Made by a program: the position numbers and the translations under genes. From Prunella strophiata (Eukaryota; Chordata; Aves; Passeriformes; Prunellidae), in the NCBI GenBank assembly GCA_036583965.1, contig JAZBQD010000019.1, positions 15,329,585-15,393,584 of the forward strand: a DNA stretch of 64,000 nt, written 5' to 3'. The notes under the pieces are model-generated. The model was not told the DNA's origin. It saw only the letters and a program-made list of their open reading frames with translations, and did no database searches. Each line of letters opens with the position of its first letter. Within the stretch, counting starts at the first letter, position 1. Of this stretch, positions 1 to 13,800 are shown piece by piece.

Positions 1-1397
1 CAAGCTACAGAAGTAGAACCAAGTGCAGTGATTTAAATCAGTTTATTTCCCTGCAATGGCAGATTACATTTGCAAGACTTATCACAGCTGAGTTCAATTA
101 TGCCTTTACAGACTATAAAATTTTCCATTTAATGGTCAGGATGATTCCTCCAGTAAAAAACAAGGTTAAGAAAAAGAAATAGGTCAAGTTAATGATGTCA
201 AATACTGTTTTGTAGTTAAAAGTACCTTGCACGTGATTACAACTTCACTTACTTCTATTACAGATAAATGATATTAGATAACAGAACACCATTGAAGAAC
301 TGGCTTTATAAGAGCATTGCCACAGGAAGGAATATTATTCATATATATTCACAAAGTTTCAGTTTATAAAGCTTAAACTTTGAAGGAACTCTTGGATTTA
401 GACTGACTCATTATATTTTACTTTTTTACCTCTGTCTGGAGCCCATGAACTTAGGTTTCATTTAATTTATCATCTAGGAAGACATCCAGTTTGGGTTTAA
501 ATGATACTGTAAGATGAAAACCACACTACTTTTCTCAGTAATTTGCTCAAAGATTGGTTGCATTTATTATTAAAGTTATCTACTTCATTTCAAATATTTC
601 TATCTTCAATTCCTAATGCTTCTTTCTTCATATACTGTTTTCAGTTGAATGTCTTGAATATTGTACAGGAAGATATTTTTACAAAGTAACAAAGTACAGC
701 CTGATCAAAGATCACACTGAGATCCAACTCCCACTGTCCAAATACTTTTCTATTCAGGCAAATGATCACACTTCCAAATATTTTCTTCATCCCTATACAA
801 AAAAACTTATAACTAGAATCATAAACTGTATTCCCATACTAGACTTTTTATTGAAGACAGGCCAAGACCAGCACTTATCTACAGCCTGGAAAATAAGGGT
901 AGAAAATCCCCACTGTTTCTTATTCCTCCTTTATTTTAGGAAGAATTCTGCTCTCCAAGTAGAAAACCAGAGGAAAAAATGGATTCAGTATGGTAAGCAT
1001 AAAAAAACCAAACCAACTTTTCTTGAAGCCAGTAGGTTGGTTTACAAAGACTGCAATACATATGTCAGAATAATGTGGTTGTAACTGCAGATATTTGGTG
1101 CAAATTGAAGGGTTACAAATCACTTTGCAACTTCAAGTCATTCTTCTCAAAGCACTCATACATATTTAAGCAAAATCCCATTGACCTGCACTTTATAGCA
1201 GAGAATGCAACCAGAAACACTTTAATGTTTTCTAAACAATGTGTCAGTCTACACCAGTCCTTAGTCCTATTTCTTGACCATTTGCTGAATCTAAATGATC
1301 AGACAAAAGTTGGAACAGCTCCATTTAAGAAACAGAAATCTCCAGAGATCACAGACATTTCAGGACATAACATGCAGTTGGAGAGGTGATGTCTGAT

Positions 1398-1765
1398 ATT
1401 CACAGAATGCTTGAAGGCTGGAAGGGACTTCTGAAGGGCATTTTGTCCAATCCCCCTGCTCAAGCAGGGCTATTTACAGCTAAGACACGCCCAGATTGCT
1501 TTTGAATACCTCCAAGGAGGAAGACAACAACATCTCTAAGCAACCTGTGCCACTGCTCAGTCACTCTCACAGTGAAAAAGTGATTCCTGATGTTCAGAAG
1601 AAATCTCCTGTGCTTCTGTTTATGCACATTGCAACAACAGCTGCAGTTCTGTCACTGGCTACCACTGCAAACAGTCTCTGCCTTTGCTTTGTCAGGTGTT
1701 TGTATACATTGATAAAGCCCTCTTCAACCCTCTTCTTCTGCAGGGGTCCTAGGGGTCATTAGCAT
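1398..1765 (-). mobile_element. CR1 LINE 3' fragment
   Basis: The plus strand starts with a CACAGAATG...GGCTGGAAGGGA block, which is the reverse complement of an avian CR1 3' end. It continues with the CCCCCTGCTCAAGCAGGG stretch typical of one CR1 subfamily, then an eroded body. The copy is 5' truncated and lies in PPP4R4 intron 3 in the same orientation as the gene. Confidence 0.75.
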
Positions 1766-1921
1766 CATTAAGTTTTGCATTTGCATTTGTGATTTAGTTT
1801 GTTCTTATTTGGCCAAGGCTGCTCCTTTTGAAACCACACCTGAAATGAACTTGTACCTTTCTTCTGGGCAAGGGTACATATCTGGGACAGAGAGGAAATA
1901 CAGAGACAGGTATCTTGTTCA

Positions 1922-2320
1922 CAATCACATAATCATGGAATAATTTGGGTTGGAAGGGACCATTAAAATTCAGCTAGTCCACCCCCATAGCTATGAGCAG
2001 TAACACCTTCCACTAGACCACATTGCTCAGAGTCCCATCCAGTCAGACCTTGAACATTTCCAGGGATGGGGCATCCATAACTTCTCTGGGCAATCTGTTC
2101 CATTGTTTTACCATCCTCATGTCAAAGAATTTCTTCCTTATATCTAGTCTGAATCTATCCTTCTTTAATTTAACCCTATTGCCCATTGTCATGTCTCAAA
2201 AGGCACTGCCAAAAAGTTTGTCCTCATCTTTTTATAAGCCCCTTTTAAGAACTGAAAAGTCAAAATAAGGTGTACCCAGAGCCTTCCCTTCTCCAGGTTA
2301 AACAACCCAAATATCCCTTA
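1922..2320 (-). mobile_element. CR1 LINE 3' fragment
   Basis: Reading the plus strand, an AATCATGGAATAATTTGGG block is followed by a GGAAGGGACC block, a CCACTAGACCA block, a CAGGGATGGGGCATCCA block and a run ending in TTCTCCAGGTTAAACAACCC. This is the ordered reverse complement of a CR1 3' region. The copy is in an intron and is 5' truncated. Confidence 0.9.
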
Positions 2321-2811
2321 TAAAAACATATCTCTATATAAAACTACTGTACAACATTACATGATCAGAATGCATTTATCACAACTAGCAGTGACTTACT
2401 AAAAATATGGAGGGCAGAATGTGAAATTGCACAGACAGCTAAAAGCAAACTATACTCTTCTGGACAGCACCATGAAGATCTTAATGTTTGGATGAAAGGA
2501 GACTGAGAACACATTCTGACTGGATAGCTCTCAAAAAGAATTCTCAAAAGAGCTGTCAAAATACTGGTAAATCTTTTAGAACATTTAAGTAGTATTAATT
2601 CTGGGGCTTTTTCCCCCTGTTGTAATAATTTTTAAAAACTGTAATACCTGTAATACTTTGTAAATTCAGTGAATTAATGCGGAAGACCTACCGGACATAC
2701 ACATCCTAGAGACTGAGTTTGCAATAAAAGTGGGATTTTTTTTTTCCCTTTGTTAAAATAATTTACACTGGCAGAAAAAGATACATTCAAACCTCAACAC
2801 ACAAAACTTAC

Positions 2812-2914
2812 TCTGATTTTTGGTAAAACCCGACGAAGTGTTTCTGCAGGATTCTGTCGCATAAGGACTGGAAGATTTGCCACCACACTTGTTCCTTGGA
2901 TATCCTGACCAGAA
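2812..2914 (-). CDS. PPP4R4: PPP4R4 coding exon 3
   Basis: This is a 103-bp exon on the minus strand, with an AG acceptor just above 2,914 and a GTAAGT donor just below 2,812. Joined to exon 2 it reads on from a split serine codon through SSGQDIQGTSVVANLPVLMR to a segment ending RRVLPKIR. That matches the N-terminal part of the PP4 regulatory subunit 4 family, before its helical-repeat region. The three exons add up to 267 nt (89 codons), so the exon ends in phase 0. The next exon is not in the window. Identification rests on recalled family sequence and on exact agreement of the splice phases. Confidence 0.92.
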
Positions 2915-4604
2915 CTTACAAAAACATAAACATACAATACATTTACATATGTAATCACTACGATGATTAAAAGCTCATGGCTTTCATTAGGAAACAAAAC
3001 AAAACCAAGAAGAATAAACCTGCACTACTCAGATTTTTCATGCAAGCAAAGAGGCATTATTTTTTTTATAATATGTGGTAGAAGACCACATTTAAATATA
3101 TCAACCTATCAAGCTATTATATGTCATTTCCTACATAGGCTGTTTTAATTTTTAGTGTAGCTTTGCATAAACATATGAAACTTTTGAAAGATCTTTTCAA
3201 ACCAGATGATCAAGGCAGTGGTTTCATGGAATCTTTTGCCTCATGGCAATACAAGGGATAAACCATAGGAAGGGGGCAAATAGAAGATATACATGAAAGT
3301 GTACAGCATTTTAACAGAGATCGACCATTATTTCCTTTTTGTAGGGAAAGCAGTCAGATGTACAGTCATATGCACACAAACATGATTTTAAAAGGATGGA
3401 AAAAATTGGTTAAATTACAGATCTTGTACGTTTCTCCTCATTCGGTCTCCCTCAATGGTATCCCACAATTGAAAAAGGAAACAAAAAAAAAAAAGCAGGA
3501 TGGGAAGGAAATGGTAGGCAGCAATGAAAAAAAGCATGAGGTGAAAAGAAAAATTACTCAAGTGGATCAATTCCTAGAATAGAATCAGAAAGCAAGAGGG
3601 TCTGGATGCCAAGATTAAAACTAAACATCAACACATCCTTTTCCTTTGGCAAGGCATGCATATCTTTGTGTTATCCAGCAGTAATGCAAAAAGCCAAGGT
3701 AACTTGGAGAAGCTATTTAATTTCAATTTTATTTATTTTGTATCAACATGGAAGAAACCCTAACTGCTAAAAAAATGCAAACAAAATGCTACCTTTATCC
3801 ATCAAAATGTAAAGAAAAGGGAAGCATTTCCCTTTAAATCAGAAATTCTTAGTATCTGGCCTACTGCCAACTAAGAAACTGAAGCAGGAGGCATTTCAAC
3901 ACCTACACAGTCTGTAATTTTCCAACTGCAGAAGATTTTTCTTCTATTTCTACCAAATGAGCTGCACCATAGATTTTCTTTAAATATTAAAGACTCCAGA
4001 ATTATAGTGAATTGTTGCTAAATGCTCAGATGTACACATTTTTGTACTAATAAACAAAATAAAATAAATGCTAAATCATTTCTTCAGAGTCACAGTAAGC
4101 TCAGTGTTTTGAAGGCACTATTCCTTTATTAACAGTGCTAACTATAGAAGAACACAACTGAGCCCTATACTTAGAAGCAATTCAGCTCAGCCTCTTTTGT
4201 GCTAACAAAATCCACATACCATTTAAATAAAAAACTTCAGGACTCATCTTCTGAGTTCATCCTACAGGAGATCCCAGTGACTTAGCAATGCTGGGAATCC
4301 TCATGCTGGGAGGGAAGCTCTCAGGCCCCAACACTCCTGTCCTAATACTTCCTTCCTCTGCAACAGCAGCTGCTTGCTGCTGGCCAGTGGCACCAGACCT
4401 GGTCTAACTTTAAGACCCATTGTAAAGCACTTTTCAAACACTTCTCAAGCACAGGCACAGCCTTCTCTTTCTAACCCCTGCATTTGCTTTACCTGTTTCT
4501 TTCACCATCATAAAATGATGTCCACATAACAATTGTGATGTCTTGAGACTGAAGCAAATCTTCCTATGAACCATTTACAAACATACGAAGGATAGAAAAG
4601 TGCC

Positions 4605-5709
4605 TGCAAGTAGTCAGCCTGGATTTGAAGGGGAAATCAATCCTGACCAGCCAAGCTGACAACACAATGACTGGCTGAGATGGTGGAAGATGTTTAACTT
4701 ATTTTAGCAAGGCTGTTGACATTGTCTCCCATCATATCTCCATAGATAAACTGGTGAAGTACAAGCTGGACAAATGGAAAGTGATGTGGACTGAAAAATG
4801 AGTGAACTGTTGAGCCTAAAGGGCTGTGATTAGTGCCAAGGAAGCCAGCCACAGGTGGTTTACCTCATGGTTTACCTTACTGGGGGCAATAAAGTTCTCA
4901 TTAATGACCTGGGTGATGGGACAGAGTGCACCCTCAGTATGCAGATGACACAAAACCAGGAAGAGGTGTTGACAGACCAGAAGACTCTGGTTACTCAACA
5001 AGCTGGAGAAACAAACCAACAGGGATCTTACAGAGAACAGCAGCAAGAAATGCAAGTTCTGTAGCTGTGGCAGAACAGCCCCATGCACCAGTAGAGGCTG
5101 GGGGCCAGCCAACTGGGAAATAGCCTGGCAGGAAAGGACCTGGAGGTCCCAGTGACCACAAAACTGACCTGGAGGGAAAGGTAGCTGACAGCATCCTGGG
5201 CTGCACTCAAGAGCATCACCAACAGCTCAAGGAACATGATTATTCTTCTTTATTCAACACAAGAATCTCACAAACAGGCAGCAGCGAGTTCATTGCAGTA
5301 TTTGTGCAGAAACAAAAGGCATTTCTAATCTTGAGAAGAGAAAGTTTGGGGGCCTTATTTGACATGTATAAACTCTCATGTGAGACAGTAAAGAAGACAG
5401 GGGCAGATTCTTCCCAGTGGTGCCCAGTGATAGGATGCAAAGCAATGGGAACAAATTCAATACACAGGAAATTCCACTTAAAACTTAAAAAAACCCACAA
5501 ATTCTTAAAAAAAACCACAAACTCTATGTCAGAGTATTCAAATATTGGAAAGAGTTGCCCACACACGTGGTACAGTCTCCATCCATAGGATTCAAAGTTC
5601 TGTGTTCAGGACAAGACTGAATATATTGCTCTAACTGATACTACTTTGAGCAGGAAGGTGGACAAGATAATCTCCAGGGATCCCTCCCCACAACTATATC
5701 ATGATTTTA
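4605..5709 (+). mobile_element. CR1 LINE fragment (ORF2 end plus 3' UTR)
   Basis: Plus-strand sequence resembling the end of the CR1 reverse transcriptase frame and its 3' UTR. It includes a CTGGTGAAGTACAAGCTGGAC-like region, a TTAATGACCTGGGTGATGGGAC block and a 3' end with a GGTGGACAAGATAATCTCC block. The frame is broken many times. It lies antisense within PPP4R4 intron 2. Confidence 0.75.
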
Positions 5710-6386
5710 TTCAGTGTATGTGTTGCCAATTTTGCAAACTTTCATGAAGCTCAAGGAAGACAATAAGATTTCTTATATTAATTTTTAAAGCATTTTAAAA
5801 AGCAGACTCTACAAGATAAGTACAAAGAAAATTTTAAAAGTCCCTGGGTACTCAATTAGAAACATTTCTATCTGGAAATGGATGGAAGGACTACAACTCC
5901 TTCTGCAGCATGAAGAATGAAGATTAGTCACTGAATGTACTGCAAGACAATATTACCACAAAAGATTTTGAAAAAGAAAAGACAGATTTACATTTCTCTC
6001 TCCTTCATTCACATTAGCCTACAAAACATGATGGCAGGAGCAGAACACAGTATTGTAAAGAAGACTGAGTACAATGCTCACCCAAGCTCTAACTGAAGCT
6101 CTGTTTGTGCAGAGGCTTTTCTTTCACACTGTGGATAACTGCACCAGTTTGGCAAAAATTATTTGTTAAATAGCCATTGTTGAATCAACCACTCAAGTCT
6201 GTGCTCTGTGTAAACAGAAGTTCTGATGAGTGGCTGCAGGGAATTACAGTGTTAACAGCCCTTAAGTGACATTATTTTCAGTGCAAGATTCTGTAATGTT
6301 CTATGTTGGTCCAAATATGAATTTGTTGAAGACAGAAGTAAAAATTTAGCAACTTCAATGAGTGAAGGATTAGAACACCACAACTT

Positions 6387-6406
6387 AAAAAAAAAAAAAA
6401 AAAAAA
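6387..6406 (+). repeat. poly(A) run, 20 nt
   Basis: Homopolymer of 20 A. No recognisable retrocopy precedes it. Confidence 0.9.
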
Positions 6407-9400
6407 GTAGTAATTATTAAAGTATTCAGTAACTAACTGGGTATTAGGAAAATGAAATTCACACTCAAATTTGAAAAAGGGTGTCCATGGTTGTGGGAAT
6501 CTTTGGACACATTCGTAACTCATCTGGACAATGTCTGGAGCAACATGATCTAACATCAAATGGCATCAGACTTGGAAGTTGGCTCTGCTTTAACCAAAGC
6601 ATTGGACCACATGACTTCCAGGGGTCCCCAAACACCTAAACTTTTCTGTGACTGGGATTCATAAATCCTGGACTTAATTTCCTATTTGTATAAACACTCA
6701 ATATCTGACAGGATTTAGCCTTTTCAGAATTATTCAATTTCAATTCTCCCTCCGGGATTTCTGATTTTTCTTGTACAATCTACAGTTGCCAAGGCAAACT
6801 AGAAATCCAGATAAATATTTCTGTCAATAACATAAAAGTGTGTGGCTCATAAGACTTCCTTTGAGAATCATCTTTAGTTTATTGTGAAAAATCTACATGG
6901 TCTATATAATAAATAAGAAGAAACTAATCTGATTTTAGCACATATCTGAACTTACACCACTACATGTGAAACTTCTACTGTAATTAAAGTAAGAACCAAA
7001 CCCCAAGATTTAGCTGCATAGTAGTTCTGTATTCATAGCAACCTTGTTTACCAGGATAGGTTTGGGCAACTGAAGTCTCTTATTTTTGTTTCCTTGCTGA
7101 ATATCTGTCAAAAAGAGAAAGGAGAATGTCTAACTCATACAGATATCCCTTTCTGTTTCTGAACCAAAACAAATACATTATAATGACACAATAATTTCTT
7201 TCTTCCTAATATCATCAGATCTATGAGTTTATACATTAATATTATGAGTAAACATTGAGCTTTTCTCCCTTGAATTTTAAGAAAAGTTTCAAGAATGTAA
7301 GTGCCTCAAAGGAACATACTTTTCCTCTCAAATATTACCTCAGTATCAACATTACAATCTCCTAGAAGATAAATGTTTCTTCTTCCTTAGAGGGCTTATA
7401 ACACATATTGCAGTTTTGTATGGTTTCTGGGTAGAATTCGTTTTGGCATTTTTTATTTTGAGTCTGAATGTGAAAAGTAAAGCCATTCTTTTTACTTCAA
7501 GATCAAGATAATGCCATTTCCCATTCCTAGGTGATATAGCAAAAATGAGCTACGAGCTGGTATTATCTTTCATTCTGCCAGTCTTCATTCACTGACCCAG
7601 AACTTGTAATTTTCACATTCAACAAGATTTGTCATGTTCACAGCATGCATAATATAAGAAGTCTTCTGAAAAAGAACAAGGCCTGTAATTTTTCTAAACT
7701 GAAAGTGAAAAAAAATAAAAAAATTCACAGATTCTAACTGAATTCTAGAAGAATTCTAGAAGGGTAAATTACTTCTGTTGACCTAAATTTCTCTTATAGT
7801 CTAATTTAGACACAGGATATCTTTTAATTCACCAGTCTTACTTTTTCTCTCAGTATACTTCATTCACACAGAGAGGAAAACTTTAAATGACCTAATAAGT
7901 ACTAAAATATATTTAGAGTCTTCTTCAGTTTATGGATCTTACCTGTGTGTAGCATTATAATCAACAGTTGCCAAAGCTTCCACTTTATTAATGTGTGTAG
8001 TTCTATCGTGCCTTCTCAGCATTTCTGCCTATAGCATATTCCATCTTGAATCAATTCCATACTTTTTTTCCTAGCAACTCTAATCTAACAGTCCTAGAAG
8101 CTGATGAGAATTTCTAAAAAAAAGAAAGCTGTAGCTGTACTATTTCAACCTCTCCTTTCTAAACTGACTCACAGGTCTAAAAAAATTGTTTATTTTTTCA
8201 AGATTTATTGACAGCTCTAACAGAAGCTGCCACTTCACCTCAACCCTTGCTATGAGTCTCTTCAGTCCTTTAAAAACAAATTATGCTATGCTGAATCCAC
8301 TTGCAAATCCTCTGCATGCTATTAAGAAAAGCACATTAAAGGTTAGGAAAGCAACTGTTAACTGGTCTCTGCCTGTATCTGCTTGGCTTCATAAAAAAGA
8401 CCTTTCTGTATATGCAAGAGTTAAAGACCATGGTAAAAGCCTGAATAACTCTAGCCTCTTAGAATTAAAGTACAAGTAGAACTTTTTACCAATCTTTCAA
8501 AAAATTCAAACTTTTTAGAATGGGTTTATAATCCCCATAACAAAATCCTACTAACAGTAGAACACAGACAAATGGTAAACAAAACATACTTTGTAGGTGA
8601 GTTGACCAGCCCTTTTCAAAATCACAGAGACTGGATCAAAAGAAAATGCAAATGTAAAATAACCATAGAGACACTACAAAGTAACACTGAGTACAGGATG
8701 GAAGTGCAGGGTATTAGTACAGTGACTGACTGAAAAGCCACAAGAAAATAAAAATTAAAAAGGGTAAAGAGAGGGTTTGAAGCTTCTGATCACAGCATTT
8801 TCCTCATGTGCAAGAAAACAACAACCAGGTATCTTAGATACATTTTATATAGATACCTATATATTGTAAGTAGATAGGCATCATATCTAATAGTACAAGC
8901 TAAGCTTATGTTCTAAATTGAAAAATATAGGAGTCAAATTGTGAGCACTGAAAAGTATATCTAAAATTTTAGAAACAATTTGAAGTTTTAGCTGTAGAAG
9001 CAGCTTTATACTCAGCCAAGGAAATCTAACTGTGGGCTCAGAATAACTTTCAACAGTTCATATTAAATTTCTATCAAATTACTGCTGTTATACTCAAAGG
9101 GCCTGATGACTCAAAAGTAAAAAATAATTAGGAAAATAAGATGAAACAGTGAACTTACTCCATATAAGAGCTAGAATTTAGACAAGTTAGAAGTGGAAAG
9201 CTTTGCTGGTTCACATTCTGTTCATCATTCAAGGAATATACATTGCTTCAATACTCATACTTTCAAGTAATTTGGACTCATATTTTCAAGCATCCTCATA
9301 TTTTCAAGTATATTGGGCAGCTACTTCAGACTGATGCAGTTCCATGCATCAGCAATACAGCCTCAAACAGCTGACTCTAGGGCTGCTTTCTCATGTATCA

Positions 9401-9818
9401 AAAGCAACCATAGATAGAAGGCAGCTTCCTGAGGCAAATACACAAATAACTAAAAACTGCTTCAATTTCAAGCTGTTCCTGATTCATGTTCTGTCAAACA
9501 AAAAAGTGTTTTACTTGCTTTATGTTCACTTTGGAAAATAGGATAAAATTCAGCTACTTAATTAAATAGAAGAGTTAGAGTCATGTCTCTCAAACAAACA
9601 TAAGATTTGTTCCATGTTGGAGTGGACAATCAAACCAGGTAATACAATTAACATAATAAATATACTGAAGTGGTGACACAAATCTTTCAAATTTCCAGCT
9701 CTCTGACAGAATAATTTCAAACAGATAGATAAAAATGAGTATTACATATACAGACAATCCATATTTGCATTCTTTATAAAACCATGATCAGCACACCATC
9801 AGAATCCTCCTGCCTACC

Positions 9819-10387
9819 TGTGCTGGTTTGGCCTGGGGTAGAGTTAATTTTCTCTCCAGTGGCTGGTACAGAGCTGTGTTTTGGATTTGTGATGAAGACA
9901 GGGCAGATGATAAAGAGATGGTTTTGTCATTCCTGAGCAGGGCTTACACAGAACCAAGGCCTTTTCTCCTCCATGTTAGAGAGGAGACTGTGAGTGCATG
10001 GGAGATTGGGGGCAGACACAGCCAGGACAGGTCATCCAAACTGCCTGAAGGGATACTCCAGACCTTATGGCATCATGCTCAGTATATAAAGTGGGGGGGG
10101 GGGGAAAAGGAGGAAGGGGGGGGACACATTTAGAATCATGGTGTTTCACTTTCCAAGTCACCCCTACACAAGACAGGGCCATGCTCTCCTGGAGCTGGCT
10201 GAACACCTGTCTGCCTGTGGGAAGCAGTGAATTTGCTTTGCTTTACTTGTGTGCAGGGCTTTTGCTTTCCCTATTAAACTGTTTTTATCTCAGCCCACAA
10301 GCTTTCCAGCTTTTACCCTTCTGATTCTCCCCCAATGAGTGAGCGGCTGCGTGGGGCTTGGCAGCTGTCTGGGGTTAATCCAAGACA
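9819..10387 (+). mobile_element. solo LTR of an endogenous retrovirus
   Basis: A 569-bp element that begins TGTGCTGG and ends CCAAGACA, with the TG...CA termini expected of an LTR. It carries a TATA-like TATATAAA at 10,083-10,090, a G-rich stretch at about 10,094-10,130 and an ATTAAA poly(A) signal at 10,273-10,278. The flanking pentamers are CTACC (9,814-9,818) and CTACT (10,388-10,392), a target-site duplication with one mismatch. No internal retroviral sequence adjoins it, so it looks like the product of LTR-LTR recombination. I recognise the general type from songbird genomes but cannot name the family with certainty. It lies antisense in PPP4R4 intron 2. Confidence 0.88.
10083..10090 (+). 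promoter_or_regulatory. TATA-like box of the solo LTR
   Basis: TATATAAA lies inside the LTR, about 180 bp upstream of its ATTAAA signal, which is the usual U3/R arrangement. Confidence 0.6.
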
Positions 10388-10757
10388 CTACTCAATTATG
10401 TTTAGGTAACTGTAGTAATCCTAGTAACATTCCCTATCTTCAAAATCACTACAATAATCTTAAATAGCCTTTTGTTACACTATTTTTTCCTCACATAGTC
10501 ATATTAACTTATTTCTAGTGGAACAGTCATCCCAGAAAGAGTTTGACGTTCTGCAATGGAAAGAATAAACAAAAACATTTACCAGTAATTCCACCCACAT
10601 TTACTAAAATTAGTCCAGAATCATCTCTGAAGAAAAGAATATCTCTTTCCTTTGAATGAATGTCAAATATGCTCAGCTGCATAGATTCTTCACAGCATAT
10701 ATTCAGTGTTAACCACCAGAATTTCTGGCTTATCTATTTACTATGTTGATATCAATA

Positions 10758-10803
10758 TCATTCTATGGAAGAAAAAGTAACACCATTCTATGGAAGAAAA
10801 AGA
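10758..10803 (+). repeat. short tandem duplication, two copies
   Basis: A CATTCTATGGAAGAAAAAG segment occurs twice in a row, separated by TAACAC. It looks like a small local slippage duplication within PPP4R4 intron 2. Confidence 0.8.
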
Positions 10804-13800
10804 AAATTATGTTCAAAAGGATCCATTGATACAATACTATTTGCATGCCATTCCTCCCTATGGTTTGTTTGTTACTGAAAAAGAACTTTAACTGATCACT
10901 GAAAGGTTTGGGACAATAAATTTTTAGTCTAAGCTCATGGTGTAATATTTACACAATATATTATTTTCATGAACAATACTTTTATTAGCTATCTGAAGAG
11001 GCATCCATACAAATGGATACTGACTGGCAGAATTTACCATAAACACAGCCCACAGTGCTTAAGTTATTAATGTTATTCTAGTGCATAAAGAACTCCAAAG
11101 TTCTATACAACTTCCATTGGGCCAAGACAGTCTTTACAGATGTCACATAAACCATCTCAGTTTGTATTCACTGTACAGGCCCCCAAAAATAATGAGCTTA
11201 AGGCAAACTCTGTCACAGCAATGAGGGCAAAGAAAATGAAAGTGAGAAAGGGGAAGAAATAACATCTGAGAAAAAATACTCATATCATTTCCCAAAAAGC
11301 AGGTGTAGTGAGTCATGAACATCTCAAATGACCTATCAAGTACTAAACTCTAGTTAGAATCTTTCTCAGCTCGTGGGTTTTACAGAAGTGGGACATTATA
11401 CCAAACAGATCCAAAAGCTGCCACGTTCCAACTGTTCATTTAAAAAGACCAAAACCAACTTCCTCATTTAATAAGGAAGATGAGGCACTGAAGAAGTTTT
11501 TACTTAATGCCCCCAGAATTTGCAATACATATGTAAGATACAAAGATCTGAATATTAATTTTATTGACCTATCTACCCTCTAACACATCATTCTCAAATA
11601 GGTGGGACAGTTTAAGTGATTAAAGCCCAAGTGTATTTATCCACAATAAGAGTTGATTTTTACATACCAGTATGCATCTAATGATTTACTACAAACTCAT
11701 GGTGCAAGCATTTTCTTGCAAAACAACAAGCATGCAGGGTTCAAAAGAATTTACAAGTAACCCTTAAAATTTACCTAAGTTGGCTTTACATGGTGATAAA
11801 AACAGGAAGAAATAGACATACTCTTGGGTTAAAACCTGTAGCAAAGAAGCAGGTTAATTTGAAGTACCTATCATTCTTCTCTCCATTGATTTAGTGACTA
11901 TCAATTGCTGCAGCTGCAAAAAACAAAAATAAAATTAAATCTTGCCATGAATCTGACTAACTATAGCCTAACTAACTTCTAGTTTGCAAAATGGCAGAGA
12001 AATAGGTGTCCTAATCCTGAGCTTTGAAATGAAATTACATAAAAGAGATTAACTGTTTGTAACAGAAGAATTCTGGTGCGAGCAGCAATCAGGCAATGAC
12101 TCATGTTTTGCTATTTAATATGGACATAAATCCTCCCCCTCAAAAAAGCTCACTTACAATTTCAGCAGGGAAAATGGCATCTTTTCTGTTTCTCCCTTTA
12201 AAGACAGGATTTTTATCTCCAAGCCTGCCCAACAATGTAAGCAATATTATCATGTAAAAAAAGTGTATTAAAGCAGAAGCCTTTCACATTTCTCTTTCAC
12301 ATATGTTTATTCTGCCAGAAACAATACAATCAACCCCTACTTACAACAAAAATACAATTAGCATGTTTAAAGCATTTTCTTTCTGTCCCTAACTGAGCCT
12401 TCCCAATATGCTCTTGGTAACAGGAGTTACCAAGCAATTTCACTAAGGAGGAGGAAAAAAAAGGCCACTATACACATTTTAGAAAATCTGACCACAAGCT
12501 GGTCAGCTGTGCTTCTCATGCAGCACAGACAAACAGTAAATCATCTCATTTTGAGGGCATAAACTACTGCAAGCAAAATGCAATGGTTTGTTGAGTGCAA
12601 CATCACTTTTGCTGTGCAGCTCTGTTAATATCAATTGTGTTATCAAATGCTTTGATCCAACTAGAATCCAACTTTCCTGGTCTACTTCAACTGGAAAAGA
12701 GAAATGCTTTGGAATTAAACAAGCAGCTTTGAACAGCCTTCATTTAACTGTAGCAGAAACTGGTGGCTCCAGTGCTTAATGTTGTTCTTTGTTGTTGAAA
12801 AACAGCCATGGGGAGGCAGCAGGGATGGGGAGAGGGGGAAGCAAATTGATACCTACCCAAATTAATTTATTGGTTTTACTTCAAAAAACGCTGAATTTTT
12901 AGTAGAGGCATAATTGACAATTTGGTCACAAAGCTACTCCAATAAACAAAAAAAAAAAAAAACCCAAGTCCTCCAAGACTTTCTGTTTATACCTTTTCTC
13001 TCGGACTATCACACATAACACTATGGAAACTTATGCAATTTTATTTAAAGTTACATTGCTTTGCCATTTAAAAAACTAAAAAAAGATTATATCATTCTGA
13101 TTTAAGATAGACTGGGGAAAGAAAAAAATTCTTTTTTTTCCCCCCCACAACCAAATAGGAGATTTAACTCGAAAAACTTATGAGAGAAATGCCGTATTGA
13201 TGTATTTCCAAAGTCAGAAGTATTCTCTTAAACTGGATGATTCTTGAAAAATGGCTAAGGACAAGAAGAATGCATAAATTACTTTTTTCCCTATCAGAAT
13301 GTAAGACTATTCTCTTTGAGACTGCAGCCTTTCTTCACCACACATTATATTGACTTAGCAATGTGGGTCACCTTCATTTATAGAATCTTACAAACATTGT
13401 CAGTTTAAAAAAAAATATCTGAAGCCCTACAACAAACCTGTGTTACTATACTCAGCTTGGACTCACACACTCTTAAAATGATGCAATTCCATTCATGCCA
13501 GTTCATCTGTCCCTGCTTACAGACTGCCTAAATCTGACTTTCTTATAGTAAATTTAAGAACAAGTAGAGGAATGTGAAGGTTGGCATTACACAGAAACAC
13601 TGAGGCTAAATTCACACCTTAACATGTTTCTGTAAACAAAGCAACTGCAATTTTGGAATTATGCAATGACTAAGAAGGACTGTCTATGTGTAGTCTGTTA
13701 GGAAAGGTAATATATACGGGATAGATGGGCAAGACATTTCCAACAACAGCTGATGAGTTCATAAAGGCAGGGCAATTACCCTTGGTCCTGCTCAGAATTG

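Larger units (their letters stand above)
1..2811 (-). other. PPP4R4: PPP4R4 intron 3 (partial, runs off left edge)
   Basis: AT-rich intron sequence downstream of PPP4R4 coding exon 3. I looked on the minus strand for the next exon of the family and did not recognise it, so it probably lies to the left of the window. The stretch holds two CR1 fragments (about 1,398-1,765 and 1,922-2,320) and otherwise nothing I can assign. Confidence 0.7.
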
